Origin: Bacteroides propionicifaciens DSM 19291 = JCM 14649
Lineage (GTDB): Bacteria > Bacteroidota > Bacteroidia > Bacteroidales > Bacteroidaceae
DNA length: 64,000 bases
Assembly: GCF_000375405.1 (NCBI RefSeq)
Contig: NZ_AQWS01000009.1
Location: forward strand, 1 to 64,000
Reading direction: 5' to 3'
Shown: positions 17,470 to 26,464 of the stretch, in pieces
Numbering within the stretch: the first letter of the stretch is position 1
How the letters are laid out: each line of letters starts with the position of its first letter
The notes under the pieces: model-generated
Databases searched by the model: none
What the model was told of the DNA's origin: nothing
What the model saw: only the letters and a program-made list of their open reading frames with translations
Program-made: the position numbers and the translations under genes

Positions 17470-17872
17470 TGCTTTGTATTTTGAAAAAACTTCTAATATA
17501 ACCTATTACTAGCTATCAACCAAGCATTCATGGTCCTAATCTAGGGCAAAAAGAATAATTGTCAGGTTTTTATAATCTATATTTCCGTTTTAAATATTAC
17601 CTTTGAGTTCATTACTAACCAATTTACGCTATAATGTGATTAATAAATACCCCCTAATTTCTTCAAAGGGCTTTATTTAAATCCACCCTCATACTCATAT
17701 CTGTTATATTTATCACAGGGAGCTATTCTTGGGTATATAGCATACTCCCAATTCTACTTAACGTATTGATATATAACATTAGTCAAAGTTAATTTGGCTA
17801 AGTCATGCTTTGGATTTAACCCTCTAGCCCTTTAACTTTATTCTAAGTCTAATTTTAAAGGCAAAATATTAT
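17470..17872 (+). promoter_or_regulatory. Long leader of the ABC-F gene with alternative pairings
   Basis: A 403-nt gap without a convincing gene. A -7 box TACCTTTG lies at 17598-17605, giving an unusually long leader of about 260 nt. It contains an ATG-TGA start-stop pair (17634-17639) and a four-codon ORF, MLWI (17805-17819). AGCCCTTTAA (17826-17835) can pair either with AAAGGGCT (17665-17672) or, through CCTTTAA, with TTAAAGG (17855-17861) just before the ABC-F ATG. This suggests an attenuator, but short complementary words are common in AT-rich DNA. Confidence 0.35.
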
Positions 17873-19465
17873 ATGAGTATTATAATTCAAAATATAAGTT
17901 TTCAGCACCCTGACGGTGACGTGCTATTTTCTGATCTCTCTTTTTCGTTAGAGTTTCAGCAACAACTCGCTTTAGTTGGAGATAATGGTTCGGGTAAATC
18001 GACTCTGCTACGATTGATAGCAGAAGATATTCCTTTGCTCCAAGGTTCTATTATTTCTCAAGAGCCGATCTATTTAGTTCCACAAGATTTCACTCCCTAC
18101 TTGAATAACTCTGTGGTAGATGTTCTAAAAATATCAGACAAGCTTCATGCTCTTCAAGAGATTCTGAATGGTAATGTTGATATTATTAACTTTGAAACCT
18201 TAGGAGACGACTGGGAGTTTGAAGAACGAGTTAAAAGCGAAATGGAAAAGTGGGGACTTCAAGATATTTCACTTGACACTCCTTTGAACGAGTTGAGTGG
18301 TGGTGAAAAGACTAAAGTGTTTTTGGCTGGACTAACCTTGAATAATCCAGGCATTGTATTGATGGATGAGCCAACCAATCATTTAGACTATACATCCAGA
18401 ATATTACTTTATACTTGGTTAAAACAGACTACTGCTTCTGTACTAGTGGTTAGTCATGATAGAGAGTTACTCAATTTACTCTCTGGTATTTTAGAATTGT
18501 CGAGTCTAGGACTTAAGTATTATTCGGGCAATTATGAAGCTTATAAGGAGCAGAAAGATATTGAACTTGGTGCTATTCATGCTTCACTAAAAAATAAGGA
18601 GACTGAGCGTAAGCAAGCTCAACTTAAGCAGCAAAAAGTTGCTGAGCGTAAACAAAAGGCTGATAGCCGTGGTCAGAAATTAAGTGCTCGTAAGGGTATT
18701 GGAAAGATGGCGATGGATACGCGTCAGGATAGAGCAGAAAAAACCTCAGCCAGATTTCAAGCTGATCATCAAGGCAAGGTTGAAGGTATTAGTTCAGATA
18801 TTAGGGAGATTAAGAATAAAATAGCTGAACAATCGGTATTAAAGCTTCATTTGGAGTCTTCCAGTTTACCTGAGAATAAATTACTTGTTGAGGCTACTGA
18901 TGTTAATTACTCCTATAATGGCGATAAGTTGGTTTGGAAGGAAGCATTAAGTTTTAAGCTTTGGAGTGGTGAACGTGTTTTATTGAAAGGATGTAATGGT
19001 TCTGGCAAAACAACCCTGATTCGGTTAATTACCGAGATGGTACTTCCTACACAAGGAACGCTTAAAATTACACCCAATAATTGGCTATATCTAGATCAAG
19101 AATACAGCTTCTTAGACGGTTCTAAAACAGTATACGAGCAGGCACAAGCTTTCAACTCCAAATTACCTGAGCATGAGGTCAAGTGTATGTTGCATCGCTC
19201 ACAACTTTCTTTAGAATTCTGGGATCAGCCTTGTAGCTCACTAAGCGGTGGCGGAAAGATGAAATTGAGCTTGTGTAGTTTATTAATTTCGTCTGTTGCA
19301 CCCGATTTAATGATACTCGACGAGCCAACAAATAATATCGATATGCATAGTATTGCTATTTTAACCCAAACATTGAGTCATTATAAGGGAACGCTTTTAT
19401 TGGTTTCTCACGATCGATACTTTGTTGAGGAGCTCGGAATTGATCGCGAGATTAATCTGGATTAG
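17873..19465 (+). CDS. ABC-F family ATPase
   Basis: A 530-residue protein with two ABC domains and no membrane segment, as in ABC-F translation factors, which act at the ribosomal E site. Walker A motifs are GDNGSGKST (about residue 37) and GCNGSGKTT (about 375). Signatures are LNELSGGEKTK and CSSLSGGGKMK. Walker B motifs are VLMDEPTNHLD and MILDEPTNNID. The inter-domain linker (about 225-310) is a highly charged Lys/Gln/Glu coiled coil typical of the P-site tRNA interaction motif. Whether it is a housekeeping factor (YheS/Uup-like) or gives antibiotic resistance cannot be told from sequence. The long structured leader is notable because resistance-type ABC-F genes are often attenuated. Confidence 0.9.
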   Translation: MSIIIQNISFQHPDGDVLFSDLSFSLEFQQQLALVGDNGSGKSTLLRLIAEDIPLLQGSIISQEPIYLVPQDFTPYLNNSVVDVLKISDKLHALQEILNGNVDIINFETLGDDWEFEERVKSEMEKWGLQDISLDTPLNELSGGEKTKVFLAGLTLNNPGIVLMDEPTNHLDYTSRILLYTWLKQTTASVLVVSHDRELLNLLSGILELSSLGLKYYSGNYEAYKEQKDIELGAIHASLKNKETERKQAQLKQQKVAERKQKADSRGQKLSARKGIGKMAMDTRQDRAEKTSARFQADHQGKVEGISSDIREIKNKIAEQSVLKLHLESSSLPENKLLVEATDVNYSYNGDKLVWKEALSFKLWSGERVLLKGCNGSGKTTLIRLITEMVLPTQGTLKITPNNWLYLDQEYSFLDGSKTVYEQAQAFNSKLPEHEVKCMLHRSQLSLEFWDQPCSSLSGGGKMKLSLCSLLISSVAPDLMILDEPTNNIDMHSIAILTQTLSHYKGTLLLVSHDRYFVEELGIDREINLD

Positions 19466-19479
19466 TCTTTAATTAAAAA

Positions 19480-19515
19480 AGAGAAGGAGAGTGTTAAGCT
19501 CTCCTTCTTTGATTT
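19480..19515. terminator. Convergent terminator after the ABC-F gene
   Basis: AGAAGGAGAG (19482-19491) pairs with CTCTCCTTCT (19499-19508) around a 7-nt loop. A tracts and T tracts lie on the two sides, so it works on both strands. Confidence 0.75.
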
Positions 19516-20891
19516 TATAAATCAGCCTCCAACAGGTAAGTACTTTCGGGAGTGTATTTAGTATTGTCTGGTGTAATGATAATCCAATAACTCAAGGTTT
19601 CGATAATTGATGCCGTGACGATATCTCCTTTTTTATATTGTTTGCTCCAATAGGTTTTAGTAATAAGTTTTGCCCGAATCTCATCGTGATGAATATGCAT
19701 TACCTCAAACCACATCTCATCTTGCTTTTTGAAATTATCGTGTTGTTCTAAATCTAATCGAACTATAAACTTCCACTTGTAGCTTGCTCGTGTAGGGCTT
19801 AAGTAGGCTATGTCTGGGAAGTCTTCAAAAGTTTTAGTACCATACTCTTCATAGGCATTAAAAAAGGAGGCGTATCGCTCTCTAGCCATAAGACATTGGC
19901 GTTTTTTTTCCTCTGGGTCAATATAGAGTAGGGGGTCGTTATCTAGAGCTTTGCTATAGATTTGTGGTGAGATCAATAAATCTTCTTCAATAGCAAAGAG
20001 AATGCCCGAAGGATCTCTAAACTTATTGTAACCGCTGTCGGGTTTTTCTCGGTACTTGAACCCACCCAGGGCTTCATTAGGGTATTGCTTTAGTGCTTCT
20101 TCCCAGCGTTGCCAACATAGAACCATATCTAGTCCATCGTAACCAATCTGTATAGGGCATTCCTCTTCAAAGCTCTCTTGAATAAATCTATTGGCTGTGG
20201 CATGTAAGAGCTGGCTCATCTGCTCTACGTTATTATCCACACTAATGATTTCAAGCTCGGGAGCTCCACATCTATAGAGTCCTACCGTTCTCAACCAATA
20301 CTTTTTCTTACCATCACTAGCGATATCCGAAATAATATTTACCAAGTACAAACTACGAGGTGAAGGTGGAATTTTTGTTTGGCAGGTAGTCTGTAGCCAT
20401 TCCGATGAGAAAACTCGGTTTGAAGAGAAGTCAAGAACTAGCAAGACATCTTTAGCAATGGCCTGCATTACTTTAACTTGTAGCAAGAATGAGTTTAGGG
20501 GCTTAGCACTATATACTTGCTTTGTGAATAAAAAATAGGGGCGATCTAAAGCCTCTTCTATCGTCATTTGACTTACTCCCCGATCAAGCACCATTTGCGA
20601 TACTTGAATGTTTCGTGTTTTGCCAATTGATATATAAACAGTAAATAATATACCCTCGTATTCGATGTCTACTTTCCATTCTAAGTTAAGAATCGGGAGT
20701 ACTTCATCCGTAAAGTTGGAGTTTTTAAGCTGAATATTATGGAGTTTTATTTCAGAATGATTCTGAAGGGAGTCCAGTAAGTCTTTTTGAATAAATTCTA
20801 TTTCTGTACTCTTTAAAATTACACCCATGAAGGAGTGTGCTTTTATACCACTCTTCTGAATAAAACCTTCGTAAATTTCATTGTTTGTCAT
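19515..20891 (-). CDS. DUF4026-like protein with C-terminal DUF2314-like region
   Basis: A 458-residue soluble protein with no signal peptide or membrane segment. The opening MTNNEIYEGFIQKSGIKAHSF and the overall length suit the DUF4026 family, named from memory. The C-terminal 100 residues (KWKFIVRLDLEQ, MWFEVMHIHHDEIRAKLITKTYW, KGDIVTASIIETLSYWIIITPD) resemble DUF2314. The family is unknown in function; related proteins in other phyla sit near contact-dependent or immunity-like loci, but nothing of that kind is next to it here. It is monocistronic, convergent with the ABC-F gene. Confidence 0.5.
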   Translation of the reverse strand: MTNNEIYEGFIQKSGIKAHSFMGVILKSTEIEFIQKDLLDSLQNHSEIKLHNIQLKNSNFTDEVLPILNLEWKVDIEYEGILFTVYISIGKTRNIQVSQMVLDRGVSQMTIEEALDRPYFLFTKQVYSAKPLNSFLLQVKVMQAIAKDVLLVLDFSSNRVFSSEWLQTTCQTKIPPSPRSLYLVNIISDIASDGKKKYWLRTVGLYRCGAPELEIISVDNNVEQMSQLLHATANRFIQESFEEECPIQIGYDGLDMVLCWQRWEEALKQYPNEALGGFKYREKPDSGYNKFRDPSGILFAIEEDLLISPQIYSKALDNDPLLYIDPEEKKRQCLMARERYASFFNAYEEYGTKTFEDFPDIAYLSPTRASYKWKFIVRLDLEQHDNFKKQDEMWFEVMHIHHDEIRAKLITKTYWSKQYKKGDIVTASIIETLSYWIIITPDNTKYTPESTYLLEADL

Positions 20892-21073
20892 GCGGATTTA
20901 TTGCAAGTTATGTTGTTTTACTTTTTTAGTTGTTTGTGTTCTATATAAGGAGAAATAACGAATTTATCTTGTATAAAGTTTTAAGTTTTTAGTAATTTTA
21001 TCTTATTGTTGCTCAGAGAAAATAAACTAATCTAGGCTCTTTAAGAAGGAGCTAATGATTTGATGTTGTTATG

Positions 21074-21952
21074 CTAAATTAAATGTTCTGGAAGTAGTTT
21101 TGGCATGGCACCCGCATTAGAACATACGAATGCAGAAACATCTACTGCTCTTTGATGAGCTTCACGCATAGACATACCTCTAAGTATTGAGGCACAAAAA
21201 CTAGCAGTGAATGAATCTCCAGCTCCTACTGTATCAATAACATTGACCTTTGGAGTCTCTTTAAAAGAATGTTTTTGCTCAATAAAGACGTGGCTGCCGT
21301 GTGCTCCACAAGTCAGTATAAGGGTGCTTATTTCGAATTTGTCCATTAATGATCTGCAGATGTGCTCAGCATTCTTGCCTTTTAATTCAAACAACCTATC
21401 TACTACGATTAATTCTTCATCATTAATCTTTAGGGTATTACACACTTTTAGAGAAGCTTCAATTACTTCTTTTGTATAGAATGACTGCCTGAGATTAATA
21501 TCAAATATTTTTAACGTATTCTGATCCTTAGGCATTGCTTTTAAAAACTCATGTATAGTTTTATGGCTAGTACTGGCACGTTGGGCTAATGTACCAAAAC
21601 ATACAGCTTGTGTGTTTTGAGCAATCGCTTTAATTTGGGCATCAAAGGGGATGTAGTCCCAGGCAACTTCTTCTTTAATTTGATAGCTAGGTATGCCTAA
21701 ACTATCGAGTTCAACTTCGACTGTTCCAGTAGGATAGTTTGAGATTGCTAAGTAGTTGTCAATATCCCTAAGCGACATAAAGTCTTTAACTTCAGCTCCT
21801 AATAGGTCGTTACCAATAGCACTTACTACTTTGCTATTGAATCCAAACTGACCAACATGATAGGCAAAATTAGTTGGAGCTCCTCCTAACTGTTTTCCTT
21901 GTGGAAGAATATCCCATAAAACTTCTCCTAACCCTATAATAAATCTTTTCAT
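21074..21952 (-). CDS. PfkB-family fructokinase
   Basis: A 292-residue ribokinase-fold carbohydrate kinase, probably ATP-dependent fructokinase giving fructose 6-phosphate. The N-terminus IIGLGEVLWDILPQGKQLGGAPTNFAYH matches the fructokinase substrate-binding signature. The C-terminal DTVGAGDSFTASF carries the catalytic Asp and anion hole. I chose the ATG at 21952, where family homology begins; the frame is open 19 codons further upstream. No sugar transporter or glycosidase lies next to it. Confidence 0.85.
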   Translation of the reverse strand: MKRFIIGLGEVLWDILPQGKQLGGAPTNFAYHVGQFGFNSKVVSAIGNDLLGAEVKDFMSLRDIDNYLAISNYPTGTVEVELDSLGIPSYQIKEEVAWDYIPFDAQIKAIAQNTQAVCFGTLAQRASTSHKTIHEFLKAMPKDQNTLKIFDINLRQSFYTKEVIEASLKVCNTLKINDEELIVVDRLFELKGKNAEHICRSLMDKFEISTLILTCGAHGSHVFIEQKHSFKETPKVNVIDTVGAGDSFTASFCASILRGMSMREAHQRAVDVSAFVCSNAGAMPKLLPEHLI

Positions 21953-22079
21953 ACGTTGACTTCCGATTGAGTTCAGCCTCAAGTTATTATATTCTTTAAT
22001 GTTCCCCAACTAATCAACTGAAATCTTACAACCAAACTCCTTATTTGCTTGTTGTATGGCTAGATTTAAATACTTAAAT

Positions 22080-22898
22080 ATGAAAACAATTCAAATAAAA
22101 TACTACATGGATCCCATTTGCTCGGCTTGTTGGTCGATTGAGGGTATTATCCGCAGGTTGAAACTGGAGTATGGCAACGACATATCAATTGAAACTTGCA
22201 TGGGTGGGCTATTGCCTCCTGAAGGCTGGGATATTGATTCAGAAGATTACTTAGCACCAGCTGAATTGGCTGAGCTTTGGGATAAGTCGAGTATAGACTA
22301 TAATATGCCCATCAATGGTGATGTTTGGTTGAAGTCTCCCTTGTCTTCTTCCTATCCTGCATCGATTGCTTATCGAGCTGCCTTCTGCCAAAGCCCGAGT
22401 TTAGCTGATGCCTTGCTTCGGAAGTTACGTGAAAAACTTTTTGTTGAATCGTGTGATATCTCAAGCGAGTCGTTTGTCTTTGAGTGCGCTAAGGAAGTAG
22501 GGCTTGATATGTCTATTTTTAGGAAAGATTTTATAGCCGACGGTAAGGTGGCTTTTGATAGAGATATTGCTCAGGGAGTCGAGTTAGGTGTGGAACTATT
22601 TCCTACTTTATATCTTTATCCTTATGGTGTTCTCAAGTCTGAGCTCGTCAATGTGCAGCACTATAAGGAGTATGAATATGAACTGCTCAAATTAGTGCCC
22701 AATATCGCAAAGACCAAATATGATAAATCTGCCCTTAGTATGTTAAAGAGATTTGGTTCTCTTACCAGCAAAGAGCTCTCTATTCTTGGCGACTGTACTA
22801 TGGAAAATGCAACAAAGCAACTTGATGATTTAGTTGATAATAATCTGGCTACTGTAATACGTTCTGCAAATGGTAGCTTATGGGAGATAGTGAGATAA
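22080..22898 (+). CDS. DsbA-like thioredoxin-fold protein (SpxH/FrnE-like)
   Basis: A 272-residue cytoplasmic DsbA-family protein. The redox motif is Cys14-Ser-Ala-Cys17 in MDPICSACWSIEG, just after the first strand, with no signal peptide. The helical insertion and the late ELFPTLYLYPYG segment, with its cis-Pro, match the group of YjbH/SpxH-like adaptors and FrnE-like isomerases. About 60 C-terminal residues look like a small winged-helix or helical tail (LTSKELSILGDCTMENATKQLDDLV). I chose ATG 22080, eight codons inside the open frame, because the fold begins there. Confidence 0.75.
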   Translation: MKTIQIKYYMDPICSACWSIEGIIRRLKLEYGNDISIETCMGGLLPPEGWDIDSEDYLAPAELAELWDKSSIDYNMPINGDVWLKSPLSSSYPASIAYRAAFCQSPSLADALLRKLREKLFVESCDISSESFVFECAKEVGLDMSIFRKDFIADGKVAFDRDIAQGVELGVELFPTLYLYPYGVLKSELVNVQHYKEYEYELLKLVPNIAKTKYDKSALSMLKRFGSLTSKELSILGDCTMENATKQLDDLVDNNLATVIRSANGSLWEIVR

Positions 22899-22966
22899 GC
22901 CGTTATTTTAAGTCCTTTTAGCATTTCCAGCCTAGTTAGTCTAGCTCTAGAACCATTTATGTTAGG

Positions 22967-22974
22967 TATCTTTG
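22967..22974 (+). promoter_or_regulatory. -7 box of the EamA transporter gene
   Basis: TATCTTTG is an exact TAnnTTTG match ending 48 nt before the ATG at 23023. Confidence 0.5.
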
Positions 22975-23022
22975 CATTCGATTTAGAAATAAGTAGTTCT
23001 ATTGTAAAGATATTATCAAAAA

Positions 23023-23949
23023 ATGAAGAGTTTAGCAGGTTTAAAGGGCATTATGTTTGCCATTATTTCATCGGGAACCTTTGGTCTGATTCCCTTATTT
23101 ACGATTCCTTTGGTTAAGGAGTTAGGAATGAGTGAAGCCAATATTCTTTTTTATCGCTTCTTTTTATCTACTATAATGATGGCTGTCATTTGTTTGGCCA
23201 GACGAAGTAATCTTAAGATAAAGTTAAAAGACTTGATTCCAATTTTCGCACTTGGTGCTTTATACGCCTTGACAGCTCTGTTTTTGGTTTATTCTTACAA
23301 CTACATTTCAAGTGGGGTAGCTACTACGATTCATTTTCTGTACCCCATTTGCGTGAGTTTTTTGATGGTTGCCTTCTTTAAAGAAGAAAAGTCTAAATCC
23401 TTATTCTTTGCTGCTTTCATATCGTTAATTGGGGTAGCTCTGATGTGTTGGACGGGCTCTGGTAGCATGAGCATGATGGGTGTTTTTCTTGCTGCACTGA
23501 CTATTATTACTTATGGGGTTTATATTGTAGGATTAAATCAGCTCAAGGTGGGCCAGCTACCTGCTGATGTATTAACCTTCTATGTTATACTCGCTGGAGC
23601 AGTAATCTTTTTCTTGTATGCTCAATTTGATGGAGGAGGTATTCAGGCTATACCAAGTGTTGATGCAGGGTTACATTTATTAGCATTGGCGTTTTTAGCT
23701 ACTGTTGTTTCGGACTTTGCTCTAATACTAGCTGTAAAATATGCAGGCTCAACCGTAACGGCTATTTTGGGTTCTATGGAACCATTAGTTGCCGTAAGTA
23801 TTGGCGTATTGGTGTTTTCAGAGCACTTTACATTTCAATCTTTAATCGGTTTAGTTCTGATTTTGATATCAGTCTTACTAGTTATCCTTAGCGATCAGCA
23901 AAAAAAGAAGAAATTGACGACTCAAAAAGTACCTATTAATCATAACTAA
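23023..23949 (+). CDS. EamA/DMT family transporter
   Basis: A 308-residue inner-membrane protein with about ten hydrophobic helices arranged as two EamA repeats, the drug/metabolite transporter fold. It begins with GIMFAIISSGTFGLIPLFTIPLV and shows the typical ISSGVATTIHFLYPICVSFLMV and AGSTVTAILGSMEPLVAVSIGVLVFSE segments near the end of each repeat. A Lys-rich cytoplasmic tail ends the protein. Probable export of a metabolite; substrate unknown. A good terminator follows. Confidence 0.88.
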   Translation: MKSLAGLKGIMFAIISSGTFGLIPLFTIPLVKELGMSEANILFYRFFLSTIMMAVICLARRSNLKIKLKDLIPIFALGALYALTALFLVYSYNYISSGVATTIHFLYPICVSFLMVAFFKEEKSKSLFFAAFISLIGVALMCWTGSGSMSMMGVFLAALTIITYGVYIVGLNQLKVGQLPADVLTFYVILAGAVIFFLYAQFDGGGIQAIPSVDAGLHLLALAFLATVVSDFALILAVKYAGSTVTAILGSMEPLVAVSIGVLVFSEHFTFQSLIGLVLILISVLLVILSDQQKKKKLTTQKVPINHN

Positions 23950-23971
23950 GTAGTTTAGAATATAAACATTC

Positions 23972-24010
23972 AAAGTGTAGCAGAAAGAATTATTCGGCTA
24001 CACTTTTTTG
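23972..24010 (+). terminator. Terminator after the EamA gene
   Basis: AAAGTGTAGC (23972-23981) pairs with GCTACACTTT (23997-24006) and is followed by more T residues. Confidence 0.8.
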
Positions 24011-24167
24011 TTATATCACGGCAATACTAGGTAGTTCAGTATAAGTGTTGTAAAACTATTTTAATAATATCTCGTTTTATAAGATATATGAAATAATTAA
24101 GTCTTAAATTTCGTTATTCCTTAACTAAGTATTTATCTTGTAGATTAAGTAACTAGAGACAAATCTT

Positions 24168-25109
24168 ATGAATAAAAAGATATTAAAACGACCTCCTATC
24201 GAAGAGCTCAAGAAGTATAATGCTTACGTGGAGAGTGATACGCCTTTTCAGTCACATGCTCGCTTGCTTCAAAATAAGTGGTTGCTCTTTAAGGAATCTG
24301 CTAAAGATAAACTAAAAGGAGAGGCTCAAGATAACGAGAATGCTAATCTTCTTGAGAAAAGCTTTTTGTTTCTGACTAGTAATATCTACAAGCTAGTAGA
24401 TAAGACTATGCTTATGGCGAGTCGTGAGCATGCAGCCAATGTATGGGACAGGTTTAAGAACAACCTGATGTCATCTCAACACTTGTGCTTTAATCTCTTT
24501 GGAGAGATGAGTTTCAATTTGAGTCTGGCTACTGAGTTTTTTAAACGAGTCTTGCCCGATGAGGTTGCTGAAGTGACCTCTGTGGTATATGATTATTCGA
24601 CTCGTAAGGGTAAGCCCGATTGGACGACCTTTGATGTTTATGTGGAGTATTTATCTATAGCAGGCGAAGAAAAGTTCTTAGGAATTATAGTTCGCTATTG
24701 TGAAAACATGAGGGACGAGGAGGAGGGAAAATCTCTACGTCTTTTCTATAAATATAAAGATCAATATAGTGCCCTAGCTGGCGCATCAGGCTATTTTAGT
24801 TCGACTAACTACCAAGATATGGCTATTCCTCCTTATGGTGAAATATGGAGAAAGCATTTGCTTTGTTATAATATGTCGACCGATACTAAGCTTAATCGTA
24901 GAGGAGAGCTCTTAGTGTTGTACCCTTTTAATAATGATCCGTGTGATGTTGTGGTTCGTGAATATAAGGATCGTTTTTTAGTGGACTCAGATAAGCAATC
25001 TAAGTTTCATGCTTATGACCTAAACTATTTCATGAGAACCATAGACCAAATAGCTCAGTCTAAATGGAGCAAAGAGCTTGTTGAACGCTATCTCGTAGAG
25101 GAGGAATAA
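24168..25109 (+). CDS. PGN_0703-like PD-(D/E)XK superfamily protein, active site probably degraded
   Basis: A 313-residue soluble protein. The segment SSQHLCFNLFGEMSF (about 102-116), then TTFDVYVEY with Asp146, then FLGIIVRY (160-167), matches my recollection of the PGN_0703-like putative restriction endonuclease family, which reads roughly SSQ-LCFNLFG ... AFDVFLEY ... GIEVKY. In the usual form the E-V-K triad supplies the catalytic Glu and Lys; here the equivalents are Ile164 and Arg166. The nuclease fold may thus be kept without catalysis. It lies 10 nt before a TIGR01777 epimerase gene, probably in one transcript. No methyltransferase is adjacent. Confidence 0.6.
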   Translation: MNKKILKRPPIEELKKYNAYVESDTPFQSHARLLQNKWLLFKESAKDKLKGEAQDNENANLLEKSFLFLTSNIYKLVDKTMLMASREHAANVWDRFKNNLMSSQHLCFNLFGEMSFNLSLATEFFKRVLPDEVAEVTSVVYDYSTRKGKPDWTTFDVYVEYLSIAGEEKFLGIIVRYCENMRDEEEGKSLRLFYKYKDQYSALAGASGYFSSTNYQDMAIPPYGEIWRKHLLCYNMSTDTKLNRRGELLVLYPFNNDPCDVVVREYKDRFLVDSDKQSKFHAYDLNYFMRTIDQIAQSKWSKELVERYLVEEE

Positions 25110-25119
25110 AAAACACGAT

Positions 25120-26046
25120 ATGATAAAGAGAATTGTAATATTTGGGGGTACTGGTTATATAGGAAGACCTTTAGTCGAAGCTTTAAAGCAGCGCTACAGT
25201 GTACTGATTATTACCCGCGATGCATCTAGGCATCGTCCATCTGATCATGTTTCTTATTGGGAGTGGGATGGTAGGGAGAGCCTTTCTGCACAACTCGAAG
25301 ATTCTTTGGCTGTGATCAATTTAGCAGGAGAAAATATAGGAAATAAACGGTGGAGTCATTCTCAGAGGGACATAATAAAGAAGAGTCGTACCTCCGTGGC
25401 TGAAGCAATCAAATATGGTGTGGAGCATTGTCAAAAAGCTCCTTCTGTATGGATTCAGGCTTCTGCTGTGGGTTATTATGGCCAACAAGGACGCTCGGGA
25501 CATTATGCTACCGAAGAGAGTCCTAAATCAACGAGTTCTGATTTTTTATCTGACGTATGCCAAGCTTGGGAACAACCAATTCAGGATTGTTCTTCTTCGA
25601 TACGTAAGATTATTATTCGTTCGGGAGTTGTTCTTTCTCCAGAAAGCTTGGTTTGGAAGCAGAGTTTTATGCCTTTCAAGGCTCGTATAGCTGTTATTCC
25701 AGGCTCAGGAAAGAATTACCTACCTTGGATAGCTCTTGATGATGAGATCCGTGCGATTCAATATTTGTTAGAATCTGAGAGTCTAAAGGGTATATTCAAT
25801 TTGGTGGCTCCCCAAAGCCTCCAGATGCGCGAACTTATAGCGCTTTTTAAAAAGCAGCGACAGACATTCATAACGGTTCATATTCCTAGAGTTCTATTGA
25901 ATATTGTTTTTGGTAAAGAAATGGTGCATGAATTAATATTAACTAACCAGTTGATTTCTCCTAAAGCCTTGCTTGATAGTGGATTCTTATTTAAATTTGA
26001 AGAGTCCTCAAAGCTAATTAAGCACTATCTTAAGGATGAAAGGTAG
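25120..26046 (+). CDS. TIGR01777 family NAD-dependent epimerase-like protein
   Basis: A 308-residue extended short-chain dehydrogenase of the YfcH/TIGR01777 group. The N-terminal GGTGYIGRPLVEAL is the dinucleotide-binding loop. NLAGENIGNKRWS, WIQASAVGYYGQQG and the C-terminal DUF1731-like region (IPRVLLNIVFGKEMVHELILTNQLISPKALLDSGF) are diagnostic. Substrate is unknown; plant and bacterial members have been linked to cell division or nucleotide-sugar-like ligands. It is co-directional with the PGN_0703-like gene 10 nt upstream. Confidence 0.88.
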   Translation: MIKRIVIFGGTGYIGRPLVEALKQRYSVLIITRDASRHRPSDHVSYWEWDGRESLSAQLEDSLAVINLAGENIGNKRWSHSQRDIIKKSRTSVAEAIKYGVEHCQKAPSVWIQASAVGYYGQQGRSGHYATEESPKSTSSDFLSDVCQAWEQPIQDCSSSIRKIIIRSGVVLSPESLVWKQSFMPFKARIAVIPGSGKNYLPWIALDDEIRAIQYLLESESLKGIFNLVAPQSLQMRELIALFKKQRQTFITVHIPRVLLNIVFGKEMVHELILTNQLISPKALLDSGFLFKFEESSKLIKHYLKDER

Positions 26047-26076
26047 TATAATGCCGCTTGCTCGATCACTTTATAC

Positions 26077-26084
26077 TACCTTTG
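26077..26084 (+). promoter_or_regulatory. -7 box of gene 26121
   Basis: TACCTTTG matches TAnnTTTG and ends 36 nt before the ATG, with a TTG at 26058-26060 upstream at slightly short spacing. Confidence 0.5.
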
Positions 26085-26120
26085 TGTAAAGAATGATTAT
26101 TAATATTTGATTTTAACCCC

Positions 26121-26462
26121 ATGTTTAGATTTCTATTTGCTTTAGTATTAATCGCTACTCCATTTCTGGAGCAGGCGCAAAAAATTGAAGGCCTGGTTAA
26201 GGGTAAAGATACAGACCTTCCCATACGTTATGCTATTATTTCTGTGATTGATGCAGATTCTTTGATTATTGCAGGGGAGCTGACGGATACTTTAGGCTAC
26301 TTTATGATCGATGAGTTGCTTGAGGGAAGCTATGTTATGTCAGTTTCTGCCGTAGGTTATGAATCTATATCTATGCCTATTGAGATGGATGATAACCATT
26401 TCGATTTTGATCCACTATTTCTGACTCCAAAGCAAGAAGAGAAAGAGAAGGAACGCAAATAA
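26121..26462 (+). CDS. Small exported carboxypeptidase-regulatory-like (CarboxypepD_reg) protein
   Basis: A 113-residue protein with an N-terminal signal segment (to about residue 19). The rest is a single Ig-like CarboxypepD_reg domain: IEGLVKGKDTDLPIRYAIISVIDADS, then TDTLGYFMIDELLEGSYVMSVSAVGYES. Such domains usually precede TonB-dependent barrels, but here the chain stops after the domain with a Glu/Lys-rich tail. It could be a free-standing periplasmic protein or a leftover plug-domain fragment. Its stop lies 2 nt from the stop of the convergent PepSY gene. Confidence 0.7.
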   Translation: MFRFLFALVLIATPFLEQAQKIEGLVKGKDTDLPIRYAIISVIDADSLIIAGELTDTLGYFMIDELLEGSYVMSVSAVGYESISMPIEMDDNHFDFDPLFLTPKQEEKEKERK

Positions 26463-26464
26463 CT

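Noticed and set aside
24168-26046. A restriction-modification or defence island around the PD-(D/E)XK-like protein
   Set aside because: No methyltransferase, helicase or other defence gene is adjacent, and the E-x-K residues seem lost.
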